From assembly GCA_963664245.1 (NCBI GenBank), contig OY760934.1, positions 434,001 through 498,000 on the forward strand: DNA of 64,000 bases, read 5' to 3'. This document shows positions 8,990 through 18,895 of the stretch, in pieces (position 1 is the first letter of the stretch; each line of letters opens with the position of its first letter). The notes under the pieces are model-generated. The model saw only the letters and a list, made by a program, of their open reading frames with translations, made no database searches and had not been told where the DNA came from. Both the position numbers and the translations under genes were made by a program. Source of the DNA: GCA-2711565 sp963664245. GTDB taxonomy: Bacteria; Bacteroidota; Bacteroidia; Bacteroidales; GCA-2711565.

Positions 8990-10157
8990 GCCTGACTTGT
9001 TTCAAACTACCAGTATTTGGGTGAAATTCAATTTCCGTATTTAAGGATGGGGTTTTAGCAACAGCCCCAAATTGGCTAATCAAATGATTCGATTTATGGA
9101 TGCTTTTTCCGCCCTGTACAATTTCCACTTCGGCAAACTCCGGAATGCGGTAATAATACCCATTCATTTCACCCACGGGTACTGCAACTGAGGATAAATA
9201 TTTATTGATATTTCGGGTAGATTGATCCGGGGTTAATTTTATGTACACCACACTTCCTCTCGAATCCGAAGCATCGAAAATACCCTGGGATTCGGAAAAG
9301 CGGAATAAATTGATATTTGTCCCGGCCTGGCTTTTTTCAGGAGCAATGGTAAAGCTTTTATAAATGTAATCTTCTTTGGTGTAACCGGTAAACAGCGAAA
9401 TATATTCGGCCTCCATTTTTTTCAGCTGACCATCCATGTAGCTCATACTTTCACCATAACTAACCTCCTGAAAACCTGTCAAAAGCAAATAACGATCATC
9501 TCTTAGCTTTTCCAATTTTTGAGCAATCTCTGCTGCTTTTCTTTCAGGATTTTTCGCTATCAAACTTACATTATATTTGAACCGTTCAATATTAAAGGTG
9601 TCAATGCTAATTTTACGAACAATAGTATCCGTCTTTTTATAAAAGTTATACCCAGCAAAATACTTGAAGTAATCGTCTTGCGAATTGCTTTTAACATTAA
9701 TTTGAACTTCTTCTTCGCTTTCCGGCAAATTATCAACTCGTTTATTTACGCCCATAATCAAGCCAGACTCGGTCATTGCCAAAACCAATTTGGGGGCTTC
9801 TTTGGCCCGCTTGTCCACCTGAACAAAATAAAGTTGGTCGGAATCTGGCTGAGAAAAGCTGCTAATCCGAATTTGTTTTATTTCATATTGAGCCGAATTA
9901 GATTGCTGAACACCGCTTAAACCCAAATATTTTTCAGCATATGCAGCCAACGGACCGGCAAAAATTTCCTTTTTGCAAACAATAAGTTCAACCTTTAAAT
10001 GTGTTTTCGGCAGGGAATAAAAATAGCCCTCATTATCAGTTGCTACCGAATTATTAGTTACATGAGAAACTTTGCTTTGAGCGAACAAAACGTTTACACT
10101 CAAAGCAAAGCTCAATAATAGCAATATCTTAGAAAATTTTTTATTTCGAAACATCAT
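8982..10157 (-). CDS. DUF4831 family secreted protein
   Basis: 391 residues with an N-terminal signal peptide (KILLLLSFALSVNVLFAQ) and no lipobox, so probably periplasmic or outer-membrane associated. The pattern of the mature protein (YYSLPKTHLKVEL near the start, a central SMSYMDGQLKKMEAEY helix and C-terminal YYRIPEFAEVEI) matches the DUF4831 family, which is largely confined to Bacteroidota and has no known function. The stop of glnN lies 32 bases upstream on the same strand, so co-transcription is possible. Confidence 0.88.
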   Translation of the reverse strand: MMFRNKKFSKILLLLSFALSVNVLFAQSKVSHVTNNSVATDNEGYFYSLPKTHLKVELIVCKKEIFAGPLAAYAEKYLGLSGVQQSNSAQYEIKQIRISSFSQPDSDQLYFVQVDKRAKEAPKLVLAMTESGLIMGVNKRVDNLPESEEEVQINVKSNSQDDYFKYFAGYNFYKKTDTIVRKISIDTFNIERFKYNVSLIAKNPERKAAEIAQKLEKLRDDRYLLLTGFQEVSYGESMSYMDGQLKKMEAEYISLFTGYTKEDYIYKSFTIAPEKSQAGTNINLFRFSESQGIFDASDSRGSVVYIKLTPDQSTRNINKYLSSVAVPVGEMNGYYYRIPEFAEVEIVQGGKSIHKSNHLISQFGAVAKTPSLNTEIEFHPNTGSLKQVRLK

Positions 10158-10189
10158 AATCTAAATTTTCTGCTAAGATATAAATTGTA

Positions 10190-12370
10190 TTACTTCATAA
10201 ACAATAATTCTCGATATTTTGGTAATGGCCAAAGCTCATCATCGACCAATAATTCTAATTTATCCACGTGGCTTCTGATAATTGCAAAATACGGAACAAC
10301 ATTTTCATTATAAGCATTTGCTTGTTGTTCTTCACCTTCAAGTCGGTTGGCTTTCTTGCGCTCTTCAAGCATTTGGTCAACATTAACCTTGATTTCAGAA
10401 ATGTGTTCTGAAATTTCTTTGATGGTTTGGATTTGATTTTTCGACAAACCAACGTAAGTCTTTTCATCTAAAACCTGTTTTAAGCCCAAAGCATTTTCAA
10501 TTAATGTATTTTGATACCTGATGGCTACCGGAATAATATGGTTTTTCGAAAGATCGCCAATTACCCTTGATTCTATCTGAACCTTTTTGGTGTAATTTTC
10601 CAAATTAATATGGTAACGGGCGTGAAGCTCTTTTTCAGACAAAATGCCATTTTCCTTAAATAATTTTTTAGTTTCATCTGAAACAATTGCTTTTAAAGCT
10701 TTGGGAACCTGTGCGATATTTGTCAAACCTCTTTTTTTAGCTTCAGCTACCCATTCATCGCCATAGTTGTTTCCTTCAAAACGAATACGTTTCGATTCAA
10801 CAATATATTTCCGAACCACGTCAAAAATGGCTTTTTCTTTTTTCACTCCTTTAGCAATCAATTGCTTTACTTCAGCATTAAAAATTTTCAGCTGATTGGC
10901 AACCATTATATTCAAAGTAATCATTGGCTTAGCACAAGTTTCGGCAGAACCAACGGCTCTAAACTCAAACTTATTTCCGGTAAAGGCAAAAGGAGAAGTT
11001 CGGTTACGATCGGTATTATCCAATAAAATTTCAGGGATTTTAGGCACATGGATATTTTGGTCAAAATCCTTAGCAGTAAGCATTTCACCATTTTTCTCAA
11101 TCTGATCGAGAGTTTCAGTTAGTTTTTTTCCTATAAATGCAGAAATAATTGCCGGAGGAGCCTCGTGGGCACCCAAGCGGTGTTCATTTCCGGCAGAAGC
11201 AATACTCGACCTCAATAAATCAGCATGCTCATCAATGGCCTTTAACACATTCACCAAAAATGCGATAAAACGCAAATTAGATTTTGCATTTTTCCCGGGC
11301 GATAAAAGGTTTACACCGGTATTGGTTTGTACCGACCAGTTATTATGCTTACCCGAACCGTTGATTCCTTTAAATGGTTTTTCGTGTAAAAGAACCGTTA
11401 AATTATGATGGTGTGCCAGTTTTTGCATCAGGTGCATCAACAGTTGGTTGTGGTCAACAGCAGAGTTTACTTCCTCATAAATCGGGGCACACTCAAACTG
11501 GTTCGGAGCTACCTCATTATGACGGGTTTTGATCGGAATACCCAGCTTGTATGCTTCAATCTCGAGATCTTTAATATATTCCAAAACACGCTCAGGAATG
11601 GTTCCAAAATAGTGATCGGATAATTGTTGATCTTTAGCCGATGCGTGGCCAAAAACAGATCTTCCTGTTAACACTAAATCCGGGCGGGCTGCATACAGTG
11701 CGGCATCAACTAAAAAGAATTCTTGTTCGATCCCGAGGGTTACGGTTGTTTTCTTAACCGTTTTATCAAAAAACTGGCAAAACTCAACGGCTGCTTTATC
11801 CAAAACATCCAGGGTTTTGAGCATAGGTGTTTTAAAGTCCAACGCTTCGCCGGTATAACTTACAAATACCGTAGGAATACACAGGGTATCATCAATGATA
11901 AAGGCTGGTGATGAAGGGTCCCAGGCCGTATATCCACGGGCTTCAAAAGTGTTGCGAATGCCACCGCTCGGCAAACTTGAAGCATCAGGTTCCTGTTGAA
12001 TCAATTCTGCACCATTGAAGCGTTCAATGGCCTTACCCTCTTCAATCGGAAAAACAAATGAATCGTGTTTTTCAGCGGTTGCACCGGTTAACGGGTGAAA
12101 CCAGTGTGTAAAGTGCGTAACGCCTTTACTAATGGCCCATGCCTTCATCGAAGCTGCAATTTGATCGGCCATTTTACGGTCAATTTTTTCATTGCTTTCA
12201 ATGGCCTGTATAATAATACCATAAGCATCAACCGGTAAAAACTCCCGCATTGCACGCTTACTAAATGTTAAACTTCCATAATATTCCGAAACCTTTTCCT
12301 TAGGAGGTTCAATCCTGTTTGGCTTTCTGTTCAATGTTATCTCCAAAGCCTTAAAACGAAAACTGCTCAT
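10190..12370 (-). CDS. glnN: Glutamine synthetase type III
   Basis: ATP-dependent ligation of ammonia to glutamate; cytosolic. Its 726 residues and sequence type identify GSIII, the form typical of Bacteroidota, about 250 residues longer than GSI. Visible: THFTHWFHPLTG, the metal/glutamate motif LGIEQEFFLVD, RHNEVAPNQFECAPI, the ATP-loop region GINGSGKHNNWS, and NRTSPFAFTGNKFEFRAVG. The ATG overlaps the stop of the upstream symporter gene by 4 bases (ATGA), indicating coupled translation. Confidence 0.97.
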   Translation of the reverse strand: MSSFRFKALEITLNRKPNRIEPPKEKVSEYYGSLTFSKRAMREFLPVDAYGIIIQAIESNEKIDRKMADQIAASMKAWAISKGVTHFTHWFHPLTGATAEKHDSFVFPIEEGKAIERFNGAELIQQEPDASSLPSGGIRNTFEARGYTAWDPSSPAFIIDDTLCIPTVFVSYTGEALDFKTPMLKTLDVLDKAAVEFCQFFDKTVKKTTVTLGIEQEFFLVDAALYAARPDLVLTGRSVFGHASAKDQQLSDHYFGTIPERVLEYIKDLEIEAYKLGIPIKTRHNEVAPNQFECAPIYEEVNSAVDHNQLLMHLMQKLAHHHNLTVLLHEKPFKGINGSGKHNNWSVQTNTGVNLLSPGKNAKSNLRFIAFLVNVLKAIDEHADLLRSSIASAGNEHRLGAHEAPPAIISAFIGKKLTETLDQIEKNGEMLTAKDFDQNIHVPKIPEILLDNTDRNRTSPFAFTGNKFEFRAVGSAETCAKPMITLNIMVANQLKIFNAEVKQLIAKGVKKEKAIFDVVRKYIVESKRIRFEGNNYGDEWVAEAKKRGLTNIAQVPKALKAIVSDETKKLFKENGILSEKELHARYHINLENYTKKVQIESRVIGDLSKNHIIPVAIRYQNTLIENALGLKQVLDEKTYVGLSKNQIQTIKEISEHISEIKVNVDQMLEERKKANRLEGEEQQANAYNENVVPYFAIIRSHVDKLELLVDDELWPLPKYRELLFMK

Positions 12371-13842
12371 ATTTTTTTATTATTTGTTAGTGGTTTTAGC
12401 GAAATAATTAATAACCCCATAAACATTAAAAATCCATTTAGTATTAATAATTCAAATCCAACTTTATATCCCCATAACCAATCTTTCGAAGTTATTGAAA
12501 AAAGATAACTAAAAATCGGTGATACAATTGCTACAATGGGGACATATTTATCTTTTATTTTAAAATTTGTGAATAACCCAAAAGCAAACAACCCCAGTAA
12601 TGGACCGTAGGTATAGCCTGCTATGGTAAAAAGTTTTTGAATTACGGCCTGGTCATTTATCAACCTGAAACCAATAATTACCATAATTAATACAGTTGCA
12701 ATTGAAAAGTGGGTAATTTTTCGGATTCTAATTTTCTTTCTTTCCGATTTATATTTTTTATCTATTCCTAAAATATCAACACTAAATGATGTTGTAAGAG
12801 CAGTTAAGGCACTATCTGCACTTGAATATGCCGCAGAAATTAAACCGATAATAAATACAATCCCCGCCAAGGGACCCAGATATTGCAAGGCAATGGCAGG
12901 AAATAAGTCATCAGTCATATCGGGTATATCTATGCCATAAAAATTTGCATAAAAATACAAAATAACTCCTAAACACAAAAATATTAAATTCACAGGCACC
13001 AAAATCCACCCAAGAGAAATTACATTTTTCCGGGCATCCTTTAAATTGCGACAACTTAGGTTTTTTTGCATCATATCCTGATCCAGTCCGGTCATCACAA
13101 TAGCTATAAATGCCCCACTAAAAAATTGTTTTAAAAAGAATTTTTTGCTTTGCCAATCGGTAAAGATCACTTTTGAATAATCAGATTCCTTGATTTGGGA
13201 AATCATCTCTCCAAAACTGATATTTAAGCTTTTCTGAATTATAAACACACTAATAAAAACAGCCAACAACATAAAAGTAGTTTGCAATGTATCGGTCCAG
13301 ACGATAGTTTTAATTCCGCCCCGGTAGGTATATAATATAATAAGGAGCATAAAAACAATTACCGTTACATAAAACGGAATATTAAATGCATCAAAAACAA
13401 AAATCTGCAAAACATTTACTACCAAGAACATCCTGAAAGAAGCCCCAATCACCCTCGACAAAAGAAAATAGAAAGAACCTGTCTTGTATGAATATGCGCC
13501 AAAGCGGTATTCTAAATAAGTATAAATTGAGGTCAGTTTCAATTTATAATACATTGGCAGAAGAACGTAAGCAATGCTATAATAACCAACAACATAACCC
13601 AGAACAACCATCAGGTAAGAAAACTGGGTACCTTTAGGACCTCCTACCCAGCCAGGAATGGAAATAAAGGTAACCCCGCTCAGGGAAGCTCCAATCATTC
13701 CGTAAGCAACAACAAACCAGGGCGATTTGCGTTCGCCCAAGAAAAAAGCATCATTCCCTGATTTTTTAGAAGTAATCCAGGAAACCAAAAATAACAATAG
13801 CGTGTAAGCTAAAAAACTGTATAAAATTAATTGTGGCGACAA
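12367..13842 (-). CDS. Sodium:solute symporter family protein
   Basis: 491-residue integral inner-membrane protein with about 13 hydrophobic segments spread over its whole length, and SSS-family motifs such as GASLSGVTFISIPGW near residue 52, YTYLEYRFGAYSYKTGSF, YTYRGGIKTIVWTDTLQ and AAYSSADSALTALTTSFSVD. It imports a small solute with sodium; the substrate cannot be read from sequence. It is translationally coupled to glnN (4-base overlap) and sits 29 bases after gmhB, so it may be read from the heptose operon. Confidence 0.93.
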   Translation of the reverse strand: MSPQLILYSFLAYTLLLFLVSWITSKKSGNDAFFLGERKSPWFVVAYGMIGASLSGVTFISIPGWVGGPKGTQFSYLMVVLGYVVGYYSIAYVLLPMYYKLKLTSIYTYLEYRFGAYSYKTGSFYFLLSRVIGASFRMFLVVNVLQIFVFDAFNIPFYVTVIVFMLLIILYTYRGGIKTIVWTDTLQTTFMLLAVFISVFIIQKSLNISFGEMISQIKESDYSKVIFTDWQSKKFFLKQFFSGAFIAIVMTGLDQDMMQKNLSCRNLKDARKNVISLGWILVPVNLIFLCLGVILYFYANFYGIDIPDMTDDLFPAIALQYLGPLAGIVFIIGLISAAYSSADSALTALTTSFSVDILGIDKKYKSERKKIRIRKITHFSIATVLIMVIIGFRLINDQAVIQKLFTIAGYTYGPLLGLFAFGLFTNFKIKDKYVPIVAIVSPIFSYLFSITSKDWLWGYKVGFELLILNGFLMFMGLLIISLKPLTNNKKI

Positions 13843-13871
13843 AAGATTGAATATTTTCTATTTATGATTTT

Positions 13872-14429
13872 TTATTGATTGTTTTTTATTTGTTCTGCAA
13901 AATGAACCAACGATTGAAATTGTTCATCCACCAAGGCTTTGTCAAATTTTATTTTTTTCCCGATAAACACGGTTTTCATTCCGGCTCTACGGCCAAATTC
14001 CATGTCTGATTTTGAATCCCCGGCCATGATTGATTTAGAAAAGTCAATATCCGAAAAATCAGCTTGGGCTTTCAATGCCATACCTATTTCAGGTTTTCGA
14101 TCAAGACTTCCGCTTCCGGCTAAATCCGTGCAATAATAAATTTTGTCAACACGGGTTCCGTTTTTTTCCAATTCTTTAACAAAATACTGATGAACCTTAT
14201 GTAAGTCATTCTCTGTCATCAACCCCTTGGAAACCCCTTGCTGATTAGTTACCACAAGCACGTGGGCAAAAATATTTTTGAAGAATTTAATAGCTTCGGG
14301 AACTCCCGGCAAAAATTCAAACTCTTCAATCGTTTTTACATAATCATTCAGCAGACGTTTATTAATAACACCGTCCCTGTCTAAAAACAACGACCAACTT
14401 TTATCAATAGGGTAAATATTTAAACTCAT
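13872..14429 (-). CDS. gmhB: D-glycero-D-manno-heptose 1,7-bisphosphate 7-phosphatase, HAD family
   Basis: Removes the 7-phosphate from heptose 1,7-bisphosphate. HAD motifs: FLDRDGVINKRL (nucleophile Asp and D+2 acid), VVTNQQGVSKG, and GDSKSDMEFG for the metal site. The start at 14429 (MSLNIYPIDKSW) is preferred over 14459, which would give ten extra residues and deeper overlap with hddC; the chosen start still overlaps hddC by 26 bases. It lies in the gmhA-hddC-gmhB run that makes GDP-D-glycero-alpha-D-manno-heptose. Confidence 0.9.
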   Translation of the reverse strand: MSLNIYPIDKSWSLFLDRDGVINKRLLNDYVKTIEEFEFLPGVPEAIKFFKNIFAHVLVVTNQQGVSKGLMTENDLHKVHQYFVKELEKNGTRVDKIYYCTDLAGSGSLDRKPEIGMALKAQADFSDIDFSKSIMAGDSKSDMEFGRRAGMKTVFIGKKIKFDKALVDEQFQSLVHFAEQIKNNQ

Positions 14430-15114
14430 CTTGTGCTTTTTCGTAATCTTCGGGAACACCTATATCTAGGAAAAAAGAATGGCAGCGCATTCCGCAAAAG
14501 CGTTCCGTTTTATAATATTTTTCAAAAAAATCTTTTTCTATCGAAAATTTCTCAGGAAACCCAAAACTTAAAAAATATGGTTTTTCAATGGCGTAAACCC
14601 CGCCATTTATATAATTTTCATTGGTGTCAGTAGATTTTTCAAAAAAATTATTAATGATCTGGTTTTTATCTAACCCCACCGTTCCATAGCGTTCTGCATC
14701 CATCGAGAAACGCAGAACCAAGCAACATTTAGAGTTGCGGATACGCATATTATCGGCCACCCTTTTCAGGTTCACATCAAACAAGGTATCGCCATTAAAA
14801 ACAAATGCTTTTTCGCCTTTAATTTTTGAAAAAGCCAGTTTTATCCCGCCACCGGTACCCAAGGGTTCGCTCTCAACAGAATAAGAAATATCAACGTCTT
14901 TGTATTTATTTCCAAAATATTTTTGAACCACCTCGGCTTTATAACCCAAAGAAAGAACCACGTGGTTTATGCCCCAACTATCGAGGTAACTTAACTGGTA
15001 CTCCAAAAACGGGCGATTATTAATTACTGCCATCGGTTTTGGAATATCTTCGTCGATAGCATCCTTTAAACGGGTTCCAAAACCACCTGCAAGTATGATG
15101 GCTTCTTTAATCAT
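14404..15114 (-). CDS. hddC: D-glycero-alpha-D-manno-heptose 1-phosphate guanylyltransferase
   Basis: Nucleotidyltransferase of the NTP_transferase family, 236 residues. The N-terminal signature ILAGGFGTRLKD and PKPMAVINNRPFLEYQL bind the nucleotide, FVFNGDTLFDVN carries the metal-binding Asp, and GTGGGIKLAFSKI is also typical. The flanking gmhA and gmhB make GDP-heptose (HddC) the most likely product; another NDP-sugar cannot be excluded from sequence alone. Its ATG overlaps the gmhA stop by 4 bases. Confidence 0.85.
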   Translation of the reverse strand: MIKEAIILAGGFGTRLKDAIDEDIPKPMAVINNRPFLEYQLSYLDSWGINHVVLSLGYKAEVVQKYFGNKYKDVDISYSVESEPLGTGGGIKLAFSKIKGEKAFVFNGDTLFDVNLKRVADNMRIRNSKCCLVLRFSMDAERYGTVGLDKNQIINNFFEKSTDTNENYINGGVYAIEKPYFLSFGFPEKFSIEKDFFEKYYKTERFCGMRCHSFFLDIGVPEDYEKAQDEFKYLPY

Positions 15115-15683
15115 TTAGGAAAAATACTTGATTCAATCAGTTCGCAAATAACATGTCCGGCCAAGGCATGCACCTCCTGAATACGTGGTGTATCTTGCGA
15201 GGGAACATTAAATAAATAACAGCTCAGGGGTTTCATTTTACCGCCGGTTTCGCCGGTAAACCCAACTGTTGTAACTCCCATTTCATTGGCCACCTCAAAT
15301 GCTTTTACAATATTCCCCGAATTCCCGGAAGTTGAAATCCCGATCAAGATATCACCTTTCTTTGCTTTTCCTCTGAGTATGCGTGCATATATTTCGTCGT
15401 ACGAATAATCGTTTGCCACAGCTGTCAGGAAAGAAGTATCCGTGTGCAAGGCTTCGGCATTTAAGGGCGGACGGTCGTAATAAAAACGCCCGGTTAACTC
15501 AGCAGCCAGGTGCTGGGCATCGGCAGCACTTCCTCCGTTACCGCAAAAGAAAATACATCCGCCATTATTCAGGCTCTCAACACAAACCTGAACAATATCG
15601 TTAATAAGCTGCATTAATTGATCGTCGGCAAGAACTTTTGTTTTAAGATCAATAGATTGTTTAAAAACTTGCTTTACTCTCAT
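15111..15683 (-). CDS. gmhA: Sedoheptulose 7-phosphate isomerase (phosphoheptose isomerase)
   Basis: SIS-domain isomerase that converts sedoheptulose 7-phosphate to D-glycero-D-manno-heptose 7-phosphate, the first heptose step. At 190 residues the length is normal. Visible: FFCGNGGSAADAQHLAAEL, AVANDYSYDEIYAR, and the phosphate-binding GISTSGNSGNIVKAFE, with a C-terminal QEVHALAGHVICELIE helix carrying active-site Glu and His. A -7 element lies about 30 bases upstream, so gmhA can be transcribed separately from hddA. Confidence 0.95.
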   Translation of the reverse strand: MRVKQVFKQSIDLKTKVLADDQLMQLINDIVQVCVESLNNGGCIFFCGNGGSAADAQHLAAELTGRFYYDRPPLNAEALHTDTSFLTAVANDYSYDEIYARILRGKAKKGDILIGISTSGNSGNIVKAFEVANEMGVTTVGFTGETGGKMKPLSCYLFNVPSQDTPRIQEVHALAGHVICELIESSIFPK

Positions 15684-15711
15684 ATCTCAATTTCTGGATG
15701 TGATAAAAAAG

Positions 15712-15719
15712 CAAAGATA
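15712..15719 (-). promoter_or_regulatory. -7 promoter element of gmhA
   Basis: On the minus strand the sequence reads TATCTTTG, an exact TAnnTTTG match, in the 92-base gap between hddA and gmhA. It would give a leader of about 20-25 bases and an internal promoter in the heptose cluster. Confidence 0.55.
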
Positions 15720-15775
15720 TAGTAATCTCAAAAAAGATAGGGTTAAAAAAGCGGAAAGATATTTACACAAATTGT

Positions 15776-16798
15776 TTAAAACGTCCAGTTACTTAAACCA
15801 TGATTAACAAATTTGTAGCGTTTTATTTGACCTCCAAGTTCTTCCAGAGCCTTAATAACTTTTTGACGGGTGTTGTTTGGGCAATAAAAAATCATAAAGC
15901 CTCCCCCACCAGCACCCGAAACTTTTCCTCCCGAAGCACCGTTTATTTTGGCGGTTTTATAGATTTTCTCAAGCTCCGGGTTTGTAATGCCATCGGCTAA
16001 AAGTTTTTTGTTTTCCCAGCCAAAATCCAGAATTTCGCCGATGCGATCCAATTCCCCCTTTAACAAAGCTTCTTTCATTAAAACGGCTTGCTCTTTTAGT
16101 TTATGTGTTGCTTCAATAGATTTTGAATTTTGATCCAACACATTTTTTGCCTGCCGTTCAATAATCTGCGATGAATATCGGCTGGTTTCGGTATAAAACA
16201 GCAGGAGGTTAAAAGCAAGTTCATTCAAGTATTTTGATCGAATCCGCAAGGGGTTCACAATTACTTTATCATCTTTATAAAATTCCATAAAATTAACGCC
16301 GCCAAAAGTTGCTGCATATTGATCCTGCTTTCCACCGGCCATTCCAAGATCAATACGTTCAATATCGTGAGCCAAGTGAGCCAGGTCGTATTCGCCAAGT
16401 GGAAGGTTCAACCACTCAGAAAAAGCCCCCAGAACCGCAACCACCAGTGTAGAAGACGTTCCAAGTCCTGACCCCGGAGGAGCATCAACAAAGGTGGTTA
16501 ACTCAAAGGATAGTTTTTTTTTCGTAAAATCCTTTACAATGCGGTTATATATCCCGAGCATTAAATCCAATTTCCCGTTAACGGGAAGATAATCTGCCGA
16601 CGAAAATTCAACACGCTCGCTTTTATCAATGGAATTGAAAATGATTTTGCCATCGTTACGGGGAACAATAGTGGCATAAGCATACATGCTGATAGTTGCA
16701 TTTAAGATGGCTCCTCCATACAAATCAGAGTAAGGAGAAACATCGGTTCCGCCTCCGGCCAGACCTAAACGCAAGGGGGCTTTACTTCTTACGATCAT
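15776..16798 (-). CDS. hddA: D-glycero-alpha-D-manno-heptose 7-phosphate kinase, GHMP family
   Basis: GHMP kinase of 340 residues that makes heptose 1,7-bisphosphate. Motif 1 is APLRLGLAGGGTDVSPY, motif 2 PPGSGLGTSSTLVVAVLGAF (ATP loop), motif 3 KVSGAGGGGFMIFYC. The GGGTD N-terminus is typical of the HddA/fucokinase subgroup, and linkage to gmhA, gmhB and hddC selects HddA. It overlaps the upstream glycosyltransferase by 17 bases. Confidence 0.92.
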   Translation of the reverse strand: MIVRSKAPLRLGLAGGGTDVSPYSDLYGGAILNATISMYAYATIVPRNDGKIIFNSIDKSERVEFSSADYLPVNGKLDLMLGIYNRIVKDFTKKKLSFELTTFVDAPPGSGLGTSSTLVVAVLGAFSEWLNLPLGEYDLAHLAHDIERIDLGMAGGKQDQYAATFGGVNFMEFYKDDKVIVNPLRIRSKYLNELAFNLLLFYTETSRYSSQIIERQAKNVLDQNSKSIEATHKLKEQAVLMKEALLKGELDRIGEILDFGWENKKLLADGITNPELEKIYKTAKINGASGGKVSGAGGGGFMIFYCPNNTRQKVIKALEELGGQIKRYKFVNHGLSNWTF

Positions 16799-17939
16799 TT
16801 TCTATCTCCTCTAACAAATTATCAATCGTTTCGAGCATTTTTCCCCAGGAATATTTTGCTTTTTCTTTTTTAATATTTTCCTGAAAATGATTTTCGGGCA
16901 AACTTAAACATTTTTGAATTGCCCCTGTAATTTCTTCAATTTTGGGTTCAACCACAAAACCAACCTTGCTGTGAGGGATAATCTCGGCCAGGCCGCCCAC
17001 ATTGGTTACAATCATTGGTTTTTCGAAGTGATAACCAATTTGCGTTACGCCGCTTTGGGTAGCCGATTTATACGGTTGAACCACCACATCGGCGGCATTA
17101 AAATAGTCGGCAACTTTACTGTCAGGGATAAAATCATTGTCCATAATAACCCTGGCATGCAAACCATACTTATCAATAATTTCGCGGTACGGTTTCGGAT
17201 CGGTATAAAACTCGCCGGCAACAATCAGCTTCACATTTTCATTTTCAAAAGATTTATCGGCAAAAGCTTTTAGCAATAAATCCAAACCTTTGTAATCGCG
17301 AATAAAACCAAAAAAAAGTAGGTACTGAAAATCGGGGTTCAACCCTAATTTTTCTTTCGCCAGCGATTTCGGTTCAATTTCGCCATAATGATCGTACAAC
17401 GGATGGGGCGAAAAAAGGATGGGCTTTTTCCGGGTAAATGTTTTTAAATCTTCCAAGACCGATTTCGACATGGCAATAAATCCATGCATGCCCCTCACAA
17501 AATAACTTGCCAATAAGCGATCAAAAGCCCGTTTTTCGTGTGGAACAATATTGTCAATGATAGAAATCAGGCGTGTTTTTCTTCGCCATTTAATAATGCG
17601 GGCAATGGTTCCGTAGCAAGGAGCCATAAAAGGCAACCAAAATTTTATCAACACAAAATCCGGATTCATTTTACGAACCTTCCAACCAACGCTGATCCAG
17701 TTAAACGGGTTTATTGAATTTACGGAAATATTGATATTTAAATCTTTAGGTGACGGATCAGTAGAATACTGTGTTTTTCCTGGAAATAAAAACGAAGGAT
17801 ATTGCAATTTAAACGATTCGATAGTGACCTCGTGACCGGCTTCCATAAATGCACGGGCAATCCGTTCGTTATAAGCCGCCAAACCACCCCTTAAAGGATA
17901 GGCCTGCCCTATAATCACAATTTTTTTTGGAGCACTCAT
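16782..17939 (-). CDS. Glycosyltransferase, GT-B fold (GT4-like)
   Basis: 385 residues. The N-terminal Rossmann-like half has IIGQAYPLRGGLAAYNERIA for acceptor binding. The C-terminal half carries the nucleotide-sugar site with LLFFGFIRDYKGLDLLLKAF and the donor motif around QPYKSATQSGVTQIGYHF then KPMIVTNVGGLAEII. It is cytosolic or peripheral, with no clear membrane span. It lies between a polyisoprenyl-type GT2 gene and hddA, so it likely builds the heptose-containing glycan. Sugar and acceptor cannot be read from sequence. Confidence 0.9.
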   Translation of the reverse strand: MSAPKKIVIIGQAYPLRGGLAAYNERIARAFMEAGHEVTIESFKLQYPSFLFPGKTQYSTDPSPKDLNINISVNSINPFNWISVGWKVRKMNPDFVLIKFWLPFMAPCYGTIARIIKWRRKTRLISIIDNIVPHEKRAFDRLLASYFVRGMHGFIAMSKSVLEDLKTFTRKKPILFSPHPLYDHYGEIEPKSLAKEKLGLNPDFQYLLFFGFIRDYKGLDLLLKAFADKSFENENVKLIVAGEFYTDPKPYREIIDKYGLHARVIMDNDFIPDSKVADYFNAADVVVQPYKSATQSGVTQIGYHFEKPMIVTNVGGLAEIIPHSKVGFVVEPKIEEITGAIQKCLSLPENHFQENIKKEKAKYSWGKMLETIDNLLEEIENDRKK

Positions 17940-17944
17940 AAATA

Positions 17945-18889
17945 TTAATTATCGAATCCTTTCCGCTTGGCAATATGGTATTTGTTGCGTTCCGAGGAGT
18001 TCCTCGAAATCATCTCGGCAATAAACCCGGTCATAAACAGTTGTGTACCCAGAATCATTGCTAAAATCCCAAGATAAAACAAAGGGCGTTCGGTCATTTT
18101 ATATTCCTGCAGGAAAAATTTTGCGTAGGTCAAATACCCGGCGATAATAAAACCCGCAAAAAACAATAATGTTCCAATGGTTCCGAATAAATGCATGGGA
18201 CGTTTCCCGAAGCGGGATACAAAAATAATGGAGATCAAATCGAGAAAACCTTTGCGGTAGCGTTCGATGCCAAATTTACTTTTGCCAAATTTCCGTTCAG
18301 AGTGTTGAACCACTTTTTCGCCAATTTTCTTAAAGCCGGCCCATTTAGCCATTACCGGGATGTAGCGGTGCATTTCGCCATAAACTTCGATGGTTTTTAT
18401 AACATCTTTACGGTAAGCTTTTAGCCCACAATTGAAATCATGAAGCTTGATACCGGTAATCATACGGTTAAAGCGGTTGTAGATTTTCGAGGGCCAACGT
18501 TTGGTAATGGGGTCCTTGCGTTTTTTCTTCCAGCCCGAAACAAGGTCATGGCCATCATTTATAATCATGTTGTACAGGGCCGGGATTTCATCCGGGCTAT
18601 CCTGCAAATCAGCATCCATGGTAATAACCACATCACCCTTACAGGCTTCGAAAGCAGTATTTAAAGCTGCAGACTTGCCATAATTCCGGCGAAATTTTAT
18701 GCCTTTAATATGTTCGTTTTGGGAAATTAAACTTTCAATTATCTCCCACGATTGATCCGTACTTCCATCATCCACGTATATCACTTCATACGAAAAATGA
18801 TTGGACCGCATTACCTTTACGATCCAATCATTTAACTTTTGCAATGATTCTTCTTCATTCAATAATGGAACAACAACTGAAATATCCAT
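17945..18889 (-). CDS. Membrane glycosyltransferase family 2 (DPM1/ArnC/GtrB-like)
   Basis: 314 residues. The GT-A domain (1-220) has VVVPLLNEEESL, the DDGSTDQSW motif, the metal-binding MDADLQDSPDEIPAL and HDFNCGLKAYRKDVI. Two C-terminal membrane helices (about 232-258 and 270-295) fit enzymes that transfer a sugar to undecaprenyl phosphate. It is 5 bases upstream of the GT4-like gene and part of the same operon. Confidence 0.93.
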   Translation of the reverse strand: MDISVVVPLLNEEESLQKLNDWIVKVMRSNHFSYEVIYVDDGSTDQSWEIIESLISQNEHIKGIKFRRNYGKSAALNTAFEACKGDVVITMDADLQDSPDEIPALYNMIINDGHDLVSGWKKKRKDPITKRWPSKIYNRFNRMITGIKLHDFNCGLKAYRKDVIKTIEVYGEMHRYIPVMAKWAGFKKIGEKVVQHSERKFGKSKFGIERYRKGFLDLISIIFVSRFGKRPMHLFGTIGTLLFFAGFIIAGYLTYAKFFLQEYKMTERPLFYLGILAMILGTQLFMTGFIAEMISRNSSERNKYHIAKRKGFDN

Positions 18890-18895
18890 TGTATA